From Siphonobacter curvatus (lineage in GTDB: Bacteria; Bacteroidota; Bacteroidia; Cytophagales; Spirosomataceae): 64,000 bases of DNA. Below the pieces are notes generated by a model that was not told the origin of the DNA, did not search any database, and worked only from the letters and a program-made list of their open reading frames with translations. The position numbers and the translations under genes were made by a program. The stretch spans positions 1 to 64,000 of the forward strand of contig NZ_PTRA01000002.1 of NCBI RefSeq assembly GCF_002943425.1, given 5' to 3'. Shown here piece after piece: positions 45,869 to 54,032 of this stretch (positions are counted from its first letter, which is position 1; each line of letters begins with the position of its first letter).

Positions 45869-46263
45869 CTAAACTAACTTGTCTAATGTTATAGGCAATT
45901 TTCTGATTCGCTTGCCTGTTGCATTGAAGATAGCATTAGCGATCGCTGTTGCGACGCAGATGATGGCAATTTCACCTATTCCTTTACTTCCGACCGGATC
46001 AGCCAGTAGATCAGGCTTGTTGACAAAATAAACGTCAATGTTGTTACGTCGGCATGAACGGGTACGTAGTAATCTGCCCAGTCTTTCGTTACATAGCGGC
46101 CAAAACGGTGATCGATCACGGCATTTTCAGTGAGTGCCATGCCTATCCCGCCCCTTGCTCCTCCAATCATCTGACTGGCAGCGATTTTAGAACTAATAAT
46201 GGTTCCGGCATCGGCACAACAAACGATTTTTTTAACCCGAACCTGGCCCGTTGCCAGATGCAC
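45869..46263 (-). pseudogene. 3' remnant of xanthine dehydrogenase-type molybdopterin subunit
   Basis: On the minus strand: VRVKKIVCCADAGTIISSK, then MIGGARGGIGMALTENAVIDHRFGRYV, DYYVPVHADV. After a one-base deletion near 46040 the other frame gives IDVYFVNKPDLLADPVGSKG and IANAIFNATGKRIRKLPI, then stops. This is the C-terminal end of the large molybdenum-cofactor subunit of xanthine/aldehyde oxidoreductases (usually above 700 residues). It opens after a TAG just upstream, so about 5/6 of the gene is missing. The pattern says decayed or deletion remnant, not a functional gene. Confidence 0.85.
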
Positions 46264-46626
46264 ACGTACTTTCTTCAGCCTTTTAATTTGTACCTATTCA
46301 TTGTAAACAGAACCTATATTCCTTTACAGGAACCTCATCTCAAGTTTGATTAACTGTAATTTGATTTCGTAGAAGGCAATGTGTAATGGTATTACAATTT
46401 ATATGACGAGAAAAATGTAATGGTTTTAATGTTACACGAAACCCATCGTTTGACTCTAATCTTTTAAATGACAGTGGATTAACCTAATATTCTATAGTCA
46501 TCTGAAAGCCGTGAATCTCAATAAGCTAGGTTAGGGTGGTAGGCTATCTCTATGCATGTGCATTGGATGTAGTTGCTGACTGGATTAGTTTTTAGGGCAA
46601 TGGCAAGAATCAAACAAACGTTTCTT
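46264..46626. other. Intergenic region with TGTAATGGT repeats
   Basis: TGTAATggtATTACA (46382-46396) is a perfect 6-bp inverted repeat, and TGTAATGGT recurs at 46416-46424. It sits upstream of the toxin-antitoxin pair and may be an operator, but it is 200 bp from the predicted promoter. Nothing else is recognised. Confidence 0.3.
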
Positions 46627-46634
46627 TAACTTTG
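46627..46634 (+). promoter_or_regulatory. -7 box of the toxin-antitoxin operon
   Basis: TAACTTTG matches TAnnTTTG exactly, 37 bp before the antitoxin ATG. No TTTG at -33 was found. Confidence 0.4.
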
Positions 46635-46671
46635 GTATCAGTAGCTAACTATTTGTTTTATACGTATAGTC

Positions 46672-46872
46672 ATGAACGTAAAATATGTCTCCAATACTCA
46701 GGGAAAGGTAACTGTCGTTCACCTCCCCTTAAAAGAGTGGCAGGAAGTGTCTAAAAAGCTGGAAGCCTTTACTAGGACTGAGAGCATCAAGACTGGCTAC
46801 GAAGCAATGCAGCGAATCGAAAAAGGAAGTCTGCTCATTAGAACCTTAGATAGCTTCTTAGATGAACTATAA
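46672..46872 (+). CDS. Antitoxin of a RelE-type toxin-antitoxin pair
   Basis: A 66-residue small protein: beta-strand start MNVKYVSNTQGKVTVVHLPL, then amphipathic helix KEWQEVSKKLEAF, and a C-terminal region rich in basic and aliphatic residues (RIEKGSLLIRTLDSFLDEL). This is the usual size and layout for an antitoxin, placed directly before a RelE-like toxin. The stop (46870-46872) overlaps the toxin's ATG region. No family can be named with certainty; the call rests mainly on its position before the toxin. The A5 run after the stop is the site of the downstream frameshift. Confidence 0.7.
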   Translation: MNVKYVSNTQGKVTVVHLPLKEWQEVSKKLEAFTRTESIKTGYEAMQRIEKGSLLIRTLDSFLDEL

Positions 46873-47171
46873 AAATCATTCTGACGCCAAACTTCGAGAA
46901 AGGATTTAAAAAAGTCCCTCCCATCAAGGAAGACTTATGGGCTCTGGGCCAGTCCTTACAGGAAAACCCTACCCAAGGAAGTGAAGTCTTTAAGAATTGC
47001 TATAAGGTTCGTTTAGCAATCAAGAGTAAAGGCAAAAGCGGGGGTGGCCGTCTGATTACCTATGTACGCATCACAAGTGAATCAGTCTATCTACTTTCGA
47101 TTTATGCTAAGTCGGAGCGAGAAACGGTGACGGATGCCTATATCAAACACTTACTGAAAGATCTTTCTTGA
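46862..47171 (+). pseudogene. RelE-type toxin with a frameshift in the fourth codon
   Basis: From 46872 the frame reads KIILTPNFEKGFKKV, then ENPTQGSEVF, NCYKVRLAIKSKGKSGGGRL, and VYLLSIYAKSERETV to a stop at 47171. That is a RelE/ParE-type toxin (about 100 residues) of the GKGKSGGARVITYV class. The frame has no ATG, GTG or TTG before its last part. The only good ATG (46862, overlapping the antitoxin stop) gives MNYK, then enters the wrong frame because of an A5 run (46871-46875). With four As the product would be MNYKIILTPN, a normal start. As read, the toxin cannot be made from that ATG. Confidence 0.8.
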
Positions 47172-47234
47172 TCTTTACTCATACCTAATAGGGAATACTT
47201 AACATAATACAGATTATACATCAGTTCGAGCCCT

Positions 47235-47870
47235 ATGAAAAAGCAATATGAAATATTACCAAGCCTTCCTCCCTACGGTCCAATGTATATACCCCTCACT
47301 CCCAATGATACGAGGAGCAACAATCCTTATAGCGAAGGATTTGTCGTACGTTTTTTTACTTCTTCTGAAGAAAGTTGGGTGGCTAACTTCACTTTAGGCG
47401 CTACTTCTTTTTATCAGGTATTTGAATTTCCTCAGACAGATGTAATACTAGTAATCGCTGGCGGTATGGGCTATGCGATGAATCGGAATCAGTTCAAACC
47501 CCTTAGTTTCTTTGGCTATAGTATAACCAAAGCACTGCGGATCGATAGCTCTGAAGTTGTTATAGTCGAATGTGGTTCCCTTATCGTTATTAATTCCAAA
47601 GGAGAAGAACTGGTTAACAAACTAGTTTCTGAAACGACAGAATCTGACGTAAGAGGTGAATCTGCCATCAAAGATTTAAGCTACCAAGGAAGAATAGTAC
47701 ATGGCTATAGTTATGATTCCAGAAGTAAGCCCAAGGAATGGGTGACTTTTACTTTGGATCTAGATTCAGGTAGGCTCAATGGAGGAAGCTATCTCAGATA
47801 TTATTATGGCGAAGATGAATTTATTGCAGTCGAGAAAAAAAACTGGTGGAAATCCTTATTCAACATATAG
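47235..47870 (+). CDS. Hypothetical protein, 211 aa
   Basis: A 211-residue soluble protein with alternating beta-strands and helices and no signal peptide or membrane segment. It has many aromatic residues at the C-terminus (YYYGEDEFIAVEKKNWWKSL). No motif is recognised. Its length and isolation in an accessory region next to toxin-antitoxin and kinase remnants make an immunity- or cargo-type protein possible, but this is only context. Start ATG is the first in frame. Confidence 0.6.
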   Translation: MKKQYEILPSLPPYGPMYIPLTPNDTRSNNPYSEGFVVRFFTSSEESWVANFTLGATSFYQVFEFPQTDVILVIAGGMGYAMNRNQFKPLSFFGYSITKALRIDSSEVVIVECGSLIVINSKGEELVNKLVSETTESDVRGESAIKDLSYQGRIVHGYSYDSRSKPKEWVTFTLDLDSGRLNGGSYLRYYYGEDEFIAVEKKNWWKSLFNI

Positions 47871-47887
47871 ACACTTATAAAACAGCT

Positions 47888-48022
47888 ATGTACTATTGGA
47901 CTACATTTCTGTTCTTCCAACTAATAACTAACATATTAAGCGGAATCTTTCTTACTAAATCTAGACTACGTCAATTTAAAACACTGCTATCAGGGCGTTT
48001 CCTATACTACTTACTCTGGTAA
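47888..48022 (+). CDS. Possible small membrane ORF (44 aa)
   Basis: An ATG frame encoding hydrophobic sequence (MYYWTTFLFFQLITNILSG, then RFLYYLLW). After the stop a hydrophobic stretch continues in another frame (IGLILGLLF), so it may be the start of a frameshifted longer membrane protein. It falls in the 309-bp gap between 47870 and 48180, which otherwise shows nothing. Confidence 0.3.
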   Translation: MYYWTTFLFFQLITNILSGIFLTKSRLRQFKTLLSGRFLYYLLW

Positions 48023-48179
48023 TATAGGGCTGATATTAGGACTGCTTTTTACTGAAAGTGTTTGATATTTCTACTTCAACTTGACTTTAATAAGGTATTA
48101 CTAGCTAGGATGAACAAATTATTTTATAAGTAAGCTTTATAACGTTTTACAAAAGATGACTATTCATGCTTTACAACTA

Positions 48180-48575
48180 TCAATAATATTTTTCTATGCT
48201 CATAAAATCAAGTATTTCAAAACTTATACTTGGGAACAATATCCCAATAATTCCGTTCAAGGCTATGCTTACTGTTAAAGTATCTGTAAGAGCTACTAAA
48301 GAAATATTTTTACTCTTGTTTAATATGGACTTAATAATAAAAGGAACGAGTATCACTAGCGTTGGAATTTTAAAGTAGGGATTGAATATCCAAGTTCTGC
48401 TTTCACCCCAATAACTTATTATGATAACTATATAGAGGCCTAATGATATAAATAGGGCTACAGCCAAGTTCTTCTCAGATATTTTATTTGTCTTGATTAT
48501 TTTCAAGGATTCTATAATTGAATAGATTACGACAAATGATATTAAAACTAAGAACGGAAAAATGACAAGTGCCAT
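48180..48575 (-). CDS. Hypothetical membrane protein, 131 aa
   Basis: A 131-residue protein with three to four hydrophobic helices (LVIFPFLVLISFVVIYSII, LAVALFISLGLYIVIIISY, TLVILVPFIIKSIL, ALNGIIGILFPSISF). AT-rich and different in base use from the core genes. No family recognised. Confidence 0.55.
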   Translation of the reverse strand: MALVIFPFLVLISFVVIYSIIESLKIIKTNKISEKNLAVALFISLGLYIVIIISYWGESRTWIFNPYFKIPTLVILVPFIIKSILNKSKNISLVALTDTLTVSIALNGIIGILFPSISFEILDFMSIEKYY

Positions 48576-48627
48576 GACATCAATATGTTAATACAAGGAA
48601 TGATTTTACGAAATTACTAACCCATTA

Positions 48628-49260
48628 TTAAATTTTATAATATATTAACATTTGCAAATAAATGTTTAAGAATGCTTGATTAAGGGAGCCTTTATTCATT
48701 TTACCTAGATAAGCTAAATTCTGCTTTAAGCCATGGTCTATAACCCAAGCTGGTACAAACTCTTCACTGCTGAGTACTTCGCCTATTTCTAAATTATCGA
48801 CGTTGATGATACGAACGCTAGTAAACATGCTTTGATAAGCGAGGGGCAAGGGCACAGTAGCCTAGCACATCTCGTGAATGATCTGCGGCTTTACTACATG
48901 GCCACCACTCAGGAAAAGAAGACTAGCCCGGTCCAGACATAGCTGCACTTGATCGGTAAAGAACAATATTAGGCGAATGGGATTGGATCGATCAAAGGCC
49001 GCAATTGAGTTCAGGTAATCCTAGTGGGACTGAAGGCCCAGATTCAATTCTAAGGCAAAATCCTCGCTAGCGAAGAGTTGACTCCTGATTTTCTGATTTG
49101 CACTAACCGAAGCCAGATCTTTGTAATCCGAAAAGCCTTGTTTTTTATACTGATAGCCGGCCAGATCCTGATCGATAATGGGAACATGCTCCGGAATAAA
49201 GTTGACGGCGTTGGTACTTTTTCCAACTCCGGGCGGGCCTGCAATGACATAAATATTCAT
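48628..49260 (-). pseudogene. Zeta-toxin-like P-loop kinase with two amber codons
   Basis: One frame of 211 codons: MNIYVIAGPPGVGKSTNAV (Walker A), PIIDQDLAGYQYKK, then FALELNLGLQSH, a TAG (49021-49023), DYLNSIAAFDRSNPIRL, FFTDQVQLCLDRASLLF, GGHVVKPQIIHEMC, another TAG (48862-48864), and PLPLAYQSMFTSVRI to the end. The sequence between and after the stops is coherent, so these are nonsense mutations, not unrelated ORFs. It resembles a zeta-toxin/UDP-sugar kinase-like ATPase. Its start overlaps the stop of the upstream partner gene by ATGA. As read, only a 79-residue N-terminal fragment would be produced. Confidence 0.8.
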
Positions 49261-49463
49261 CGAATCATGAGGACCGTTCCATTCTTATACTCGGCTACGG
49301 TGTGCCCGTCTTCACGGGCATATACTAAGGGTTGATTGATTGAAAACAAGTAAGCCTTTGCCTTGTCAAGTAGTTGTTTCTGTCAGTTGGCTCTTTCCTG
49401 CTTGGTCATCGAGCGTGGGTCTTTGACCATCGTCCCGACTCTATATTTGATGGTATCTTCCAT
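49257..49463 (-). pseudogene. Small partner of the zeta-like kinase, one TGA codon
   Basis: 68 residues on the minus strand: MEDTIKYRVGTMVKDPRSM, then KQERAN, a TGA at codon 27 (49383-49385), and QKQLLDKAKAYLFSINQPLV, AREDGHTVAEYKNGTVLMIR, stop. TGG to TGA would explain the codon. Its final TGA overlaps the kinase ATG (ATGA), the classic layout of an antitoxin-toxin or chaperone-kinase pair. No homologue is recalled. It was found by reading through the stop, so the call is less certain than that for the kinase. Confidence 0.65.
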
Positions 49464-49597
49464 AATAAGTCGCTATAGACGAAGATAAAAATACGATATT
49501 TGCTTATGTATTAGATGACCTATTTTCTATTTTAAGTTACTTGAATGATCCTCTGAAGAATGCAAAAGTTAATTTCATCTATTAACCTCATTCTCAT

Positions 49598-50164
49598 ATG
49601 AATTTTCATAGAGCTACTATTCATACTTATTTAATTTATCTACTACTGATCTTGGCCTCTTGTAAACCGTCAATAAATAGGACTGTAATCTTCGATTACA
49701 TACAACTTGACATTCCTAGCAGATGGACATTTAATCAGCAAGAAGGTATGGATTCAGCAGCGGGCAATATAATTACTTCTAAAAATGATACTATTCGTAT
49801 TGATTATGGAAGATATTCTGACCCATTTGAAGAAGTTATCCCTGTAATATCTCTTGCCATGGCAAGAGAACTAGACTCTCTAGGTATAGAATACGTTCCA
49901 GGAGCCGTTGTATCAATAAGACCTCAAATCGATCAAGATCAAGGACTGTATTTAAAAGAATACTATTATTATGAAGATATAGATGATAAAAGAGCTAAAA
50001 TAGGTATTCCTAAAAATTCTGGTCAAGGAAGAATGTCTATTCATTTTTATAAAGTGGATTCTTTTGGTAACAAGCTAAGTATGTCTGTTTCAAATATAGA
50101 TAGTGATATACAGATTGAAATATTGAACATGTTTAAATCTATACGATTTCTTACCAAAAACTAA
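49598..50164 (+). CDS. Hypothetical lipoprotein, 188 aa
   Basis: A 188-residue protein with a lipoprotein signal (LIYLLLILASC, lipid Cys22). The mature part is beta-rich with a DYIQLDIPSRWTFNQQEGM segment, reminiscent of photosystem-PsbP-like or DUF1795-type domains, but no motif is certain. AT-rich accessory gene, not clearly part of an operon. Role unknown. Confidence 0.6.
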   Translation: MNFHRATIHTYLIYLLLILASCKPSINRTVIFDYIQLDIPSRWTFNQQEGMDSAAGNIITSKNDTIRIDYGRYSDPFEEVIPVISLAMARELDSLGIEYVPGAVVSIRPQIDQDQGLYLKEYYYYEDIDDKRAKIGIPKNSGQGRMSIHFYKVDSFGNKLSMSVSNIDSDIQIEILNMFKSIRFLTKN

Positions 50165-50427
50165 AGAGCATCCTTTATAAAATCTTACGAACAAAAATCA
50201 TAGATAAAAATTATATAATAAAGATTCAGAAGATACTCTACACAATTCGTATGAATACCCGCCAAATTCATTTTTGCCGAACCAAGCTGTTGAAAAAGGT
50301 GATTTTTCAAAACCTTTCTCTTGAAGAGCAGGAATAGCTTTATTAATAATGATTTCGTTTCTTGCTTCTAGTATTTTTTACTGAGGCTTTATATATCAGA
50401 TTTATAATATGGTAATGCATTAAACTG

Positions 50428-50480
50428 CTATACAATAAAGTGTCAATTCTTATCAATTGACTGTCAATAATATTGTATAG
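50428..50480. repeat. Nested inverted repeat
   Basis: CTATACAATA (50428-50437) pairs with TATTGTATAG (50471-50480), and inside it GTCAATT (50442-50448) pairs with AATTGAC (50455-50461). TGTCAAT also recurs at 50462-50468. It may be a hairpin or a dyad operator. The rest of 50165-50550 shows no gene. Confidence 0.45.
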
Positions 50481-50550
50481 ATATTTATCTCGGTAAATAG
50501 AATACCCCCAAATTCAGAAGAATAATTCTGTTTATTACTAATAAATACCA

Positions 50551-50976
50551 TTAAAAAGATAAATTTTTAATTTTTCTAATAATATTATACCATATTTTGT
50601 AGTTTAATACTATATAGAGCATAAATATAAATAAAGTTTCTGCATGAAACTCAGGAGTGCTTATTTGACTCTTTTCATTATTTATTTTAACAAAAAAAGA
50701 CAACCTGTTATATTTAATAACAGTAAAAAAACACCTTATATTAAAGGTAGCTAGTACTAATATAATTCCTGTTAATAATACACCTATTCCATAACTTTTC
50801 ATATAAGTTAAGATATTAAATACTAGGCACAAAATAGCTATATATTGTTCAGTATCTAACTCTCCATTTTTAAAAATATAGACATTGATGAGTGTAAATA
50901 CTTCGATAAGAACTAATAGAAGTATTGGTAAAATTGGGAGTATCTTTTTTTTATCATTTTTACTGCACCACTTCAC
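50551..50976 (-). CDS. Hypothetical membrane protein, 141 aa
   Basis: A 141-residue very AT-rich protein with about four hydrophobic helices (ILPILPILLLVLIEVFTLINVYIF, YIAILCLVFNILTYM, YGIGVLLTGIILVLATF, LFIFMLYIVLNYKIW). No motif recognised. Its composition stands out from the core genes and fits a horizontally acquired or orphan gene. Confidence 0.5.
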   Translation of the reverse strand: MKWCSKNDKKKILPILPILLLVLIEVFTLINVYIFKNGELDTEQYIAILCLVFNILTYMKSYGIGVLLTGIILVLATFNIRCFFTVIKYNRLSFFVKINNEKSQISTPEFHAETLFIFMLYIVLNYKIWYNIIRKIKNLSF

Positions 50977-51414
50977 TGATTCTTTTATAAAGATCCTGAC
51001 AAAGTTAATCCTAATTCATCATATCGATTGTGAGATAAGCCTTTAATTAGCATTAAATTTGTTTCTATTAACCATAATTATTTAAATTTCTTCCAAAATC
51101 CTTGATCATCATAACCCGGAAAACTCCTGATATTTCGGGTATTTATGCTAATATTCCTATATCAGCTGATAGTAATAATTTCGCCCCTTCATTACTGGCT
51201 TGCTAATAAATCACTTTTCCATATCCTGCTGCTAGTTGTAATGACACGTACACCAGGCTACGGCAATGGTCATAAGCAATACGATACCGTAAATCAGAGC
51301 CGCCTGTCTATCAGATGATCTACTTGCTCTACCTGCAATAAGCGATTTTACATACTCTAGCGGGTCGTTTATAATACGTTACTATTTGTATGTGTTAAAT
51401 CTTGGAGGATGTAG
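50977..51414. other. AT-rich intergenic region, no gene recognised
   Basis: Read on both strands; no convincing frame, hairpin or promoter. Confidence 0.3.
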
Positions 51415-51732
51415 TTAAGCATCATAGATCCTATACTTCAAAAGCCTTTTAGCTATCTGTTTAATAGGTTTACCTCTAAGCTCCAGCTGATCTAGCAAGT
51501 CAATCGCATGATCAATGGAAAAAAATTGAACGTATTTTACCCCATCCTTCTCAAAGGTTAAATAGTCATCAGTTTCTTCAGGATCGAAAAAGACGATTTC
51601 GGCATCAAGAGTTAAGTCTTCAATTGCATACACTAGTATGTATTCAGCCTCTTTATTCAGGGTATATGGTTCATAGAGGGATTCAAGTCTATCAGGATCA
51701 AGTAGATAAGGGATTAGATCATGAAAAATCAT
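51415..51732 (-). CDS. Hypothetical acidic protein, 105 aa
   Basis: A 105-residue acidic protein (FFDPEETDDYLTFEKDGVKYVQFFSIDHAIDLLDQLEL). No motif recognised. Small acidic soluble proteins in such regions are often immunity proteins or antitoxins, but nothing here proves it. Possibly co-regulated with the next leftward gene (98 bp gap). Confidence 0.5.
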   Translation of the reverse strand: MIFHDLIPYLLDPDRLESLYEPYTLNKEAEYILVYAIEDLTLDAEIVFFDPEETDDYLTFEKDGVKYVQFFSIDHAIDLLDQLELRGKPIKQIAKRLLKYRIYDA

Positions 51733-51830
51733 ACGACCAAAAGTTTACATAAAGTGAAATAGGAAGGAGACAGCTTCATAGCCTTAATTATTCAGATACT
51801 TCTTCTGACCACTTCTCTTGTTATATAATT

Positions 51831-52268
51831 TTATGTTGAACTAGGGTAACTACTGATACTGAAACTACTTGCAATTAGTTGAATATAATCGTTGCGTCCC
51901 TCTATCAAATAATGATGGTATTCTCTTTTGTCCCAGTCAAGCCAAGTCGGGTAAGCTCTTTTTCGCTGGTTGATCTTCTCATGAAACCAGCCCGATTGAG
52001 TTATTTTCCAAAGGAACACCTCGGACGAGCATCGTACTTTCAGTTCTGAATAGGGGTAGGTTTCTATTCCTACATATTCACAGGCCCAACCATGGTCAAA
52101 ACTGACTTTACCTGTATACCCTTCGATCTCTTGATCCGCTAGATCCCATAGTTGAAAGGTTACTTCACAAATGCCTTTCCCCATATTGATCACTAAATCG
52201 CTCTGCGGATCTTGCTGGAATGGTATGTCGAGTAAAGCAGCTTTCATTCTTTTCTGTTGTAGAATCAA
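51831..52268 (-). CDS. Hypothetical protein, 145 aa
   Basis: A 145-residue soluble protein with beta-rich segments (GICEVTFQLWDLADQEIEGYTGKVSF, YPYSELKVRCSSEVFLWKITQSGWFHE) and several Trp and Tyr residues. No motif recognised. Start ambiguous: the second methionine (52247) also fits. Same strand as the acidic protein at 51415-51732. Confidence 0.5.
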   Translation of the reverse strand: MILQQKRMKAALLDIPFQQDPQSDLVINMGKGICEVTFQLWDLADQEIEGYTGKVSFDHGWACEYVGIETYPYSELKVRCSSEVFLWKITQSGWFHEKINQRKRAYPTWLDWDKREYHHYLIEGRNDYIQLIASSFSISSYPSST

Positions 52269-52438
52269 TCCTTATGTTAATTCCTCCTAAGTAGGGAGAT
52301 ATCTGTATTCAAGATAACTTTTTCCAGATGAACTTCTAATGAGTGTTTTTAAGCAGTAGCTATGAGTAACTTTGGCCTTTAGCATCTCCGACTAAAATGT
52401 CAATCGATTCAATCAACTCAATCCTTTATTCAAAACGT

Positions 52439-53114
52439 TTATACAGAAGAGTAAAGGCATAACTGCGTTTCCGATCCCCTTTCTAATAGCTTGACCACCC
52501 GTTGGACCTGTTTAATGGTAAACGCTTTTCCTCGGCAAGTTAAGAAGCCATTAGCATTAAAGATCCGGGTGATCTCAGCCCAGCTGTGTCCGCCCTTGCG
52601 AAGCGACTCGGCAAGAAGTCCGGCTTTGCGGTTATTTGCGTTGGTCTGCTGAACGATTCGACCTTTACGCCTGCTTTCCTCCGTTAGTTTCAGAGGATTT
52701 CCCAGCCTCTCGCCTCGCTTCTTTTTTCAGCCAGAGCAAGCCGGGTTCGCTCTGCAATCAGCTCCCGTTCGTACTGAGCCGTCGTAGCCATCATGCCGAT
52801 GGTCAGGGTATTAGCCTCGGGCATATCCACGAAGACAAATTCCACGCCCGCATCCCGAAAGGTAAATACGAAAGAAACATACGAGTGAGACGGTCTAGTT
52901 TGGCAATGAGAAAAACGGCTCGATGAGCTTTACAATACGCGATGGCGGCCTGAAGCTCGGAGCGGTCATTCTTTCGGCCCGACTCAATATCAGTGAACCG
53001 CCTGACCTCTTCTGCTCTATTTTTTAAGAACACATCAACGGCCGCTTGAATAGCAACCGGACGTTGTCACCAGAATAGAGACCGACTCACATAATTTATA
53101 TAAATTTGATACAT
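52439..53114 (-). pseudogene. Serine recombinase (resolvase/invertase family), two frameshifts
   Basis: Minus strand: FTDIESGRKNDRSELQAAIA, LIAKLDRLTR, then a frame break near 52883 and SFVFTFRDAGVEFVFVDMPE, LTIGMMATTAQYERELIAER, then another break near 52720 and GNPLKLTEESRRKGRIVQQ, LAESLRKGGHSWAEITRIFNANG, TCRGKAFTIKQVQRV, ending at 52439. This covers a small DNA recombinase with resolvase N-terminus, catalytic-domain core and a helix-turn-helix tail. The N-terminal segment with the catalytic serine is degraded (an in-frame TGA near 53067). It is a decayed mobile-element gene and explains the accessory character of the region. Confidence 0.85.
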
Positions 53115-53126
53115 AATGTTTACTGA

Positions 53127-53173
53127 AAACCAAATGATGGACCTATTTAATAAATAGGTCCATCATTTGGTTT
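53127..53173. terminator. Hairpin with 22-bp stem at the XRE gene end
   Basis: Perfect arms 53127-53148 and 53152-53173 with a 3-nt loop, overlapping the 3' end of the XRE gene. Its position between the decayed recombinase and the XRE gene suggests a terminator for the leftward XRE gene. Confidence 0.7.
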
Positions 53174-53567
53174 GATATAGGACTTCCTTTAAAAGTGCTA
53201 CCTTTTCTTTCTCTGACTCTAACAGCCTTTCATACAGCTTTTTGTTCTCTTCTACTAACTCAAGTACTTTGTCAATTGGATTGAAGGTAGGATTATAGAA
53301 TATTGAACCAGATTGATCACTGTTATTAATAGTATCAGCTATCATATTAATAACAGCTTGTTCATCAAAGTTTTTGATGGCTTCGGCGGGTACTTTCAAT
53401 ACCTGAGCAATCTGCTCCAAGAGCTCCTGCTCAATGACTTCCTTCTGCTCCAAAAGTGAAACCCGCTTCTGAGTCCACTCCTCGCCTAGCTCATAGGCCA
53501 GGCCCTCCTGCTTGAGGCCGAGCATCTCCCGAAACCGTTTGACATTTCTTCCGTGGTGAATAGGCAT
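53163..53567 (-). CDS. XRE family helix-turn-helix regulator
   Basis: A 134-residue protein with an N-terminal Cro/C1-type helix-turn-helix (residues about 7-60: VKRFREMLGLKQEGLAYELGEEWTQKRVSLLEQKEVI). The C-terminal part is a coiled-coil-like helix (VLELVEENKKLYERLLESEKEKVALLKEVL). ATG 53567 gives MPIHHGRNVKRFRE, the usual family start; an earlier ATG adds seven residues. Common in Bacteroidota mobile elements. Target unknown. Confidence 0.85.
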   Translation of the reverse strand: MPIHHGRNVKRFREMLGLKQEGLAYELGEEWTQKRVSLLEQKEVIEQELLEQIAQVLKVPAEAIKNFDEQAVINMIADTINNSDQSGSIFYNPTFNPIDKVLELVEENKKLYERLLESEKEKVALLKEVLYQTK

Positions 53568-53733
53568 GTGACTTTTCGTTGGTTGCATGGCAAAGGTAGC
53601 TATGGTGGGTGAAAGACTTCTACGTAGCTAAATTACGCATTATCGGCTTCTAAACTATCCCCTACTGGCATAGTTTAGAAACGCCCGCCTGACTAGCTTT
53701 CCTTCATGGTTTTAAAAACGCCTCTTTTTTACC

Positions 53734-53970
53734 ATGCGAAAAACGACCTACATTGATTCGGACCGCTTACCCGTCTGGCTGGATGAGACGGAAAAACAGG
53801 ATCCCAGGGCCTTTATGGAAAGCTTCTGGGGCGGCTACCGACTCCCCGAATGCCGCTTTCTGCTTTGGGAGCTCCTCTCCGGGGATTTAAAGGGCAACCC
53901 TGAGGGTTATCACTGCCAGGCACTCGCTTCCACGCTCGTACACTACTTTGAGCAATGTGCTGCTACTTAG
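53734..53970 (+). CDS. Hypothetical protein, 78 aa
   Basis: A 78-residue protein with a compact beta/alpha pattern (DRLPVWLDETEKQDPRAFMESFWGGYRLPECRFLLWELLSGDL). It follows a clear ATG and lies divergent from the XRE gene. No family recognised; probably part of the same decayed mobile element. Confidence 0.5.
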   Translation: MRKTTYIDSDRLPVWLDETEKQDPRAFMESFWGGYRLPECRFLLWELLSGDLKGNPEGYHCQALASTLVHYFEQCAAT

Positions 53971-54032
53971 AGCTAGTTAGTTGATTTATTACCAGCAAAT
54001 CATATTGGAGGCAATGATTTCCTGAAAAGTAA

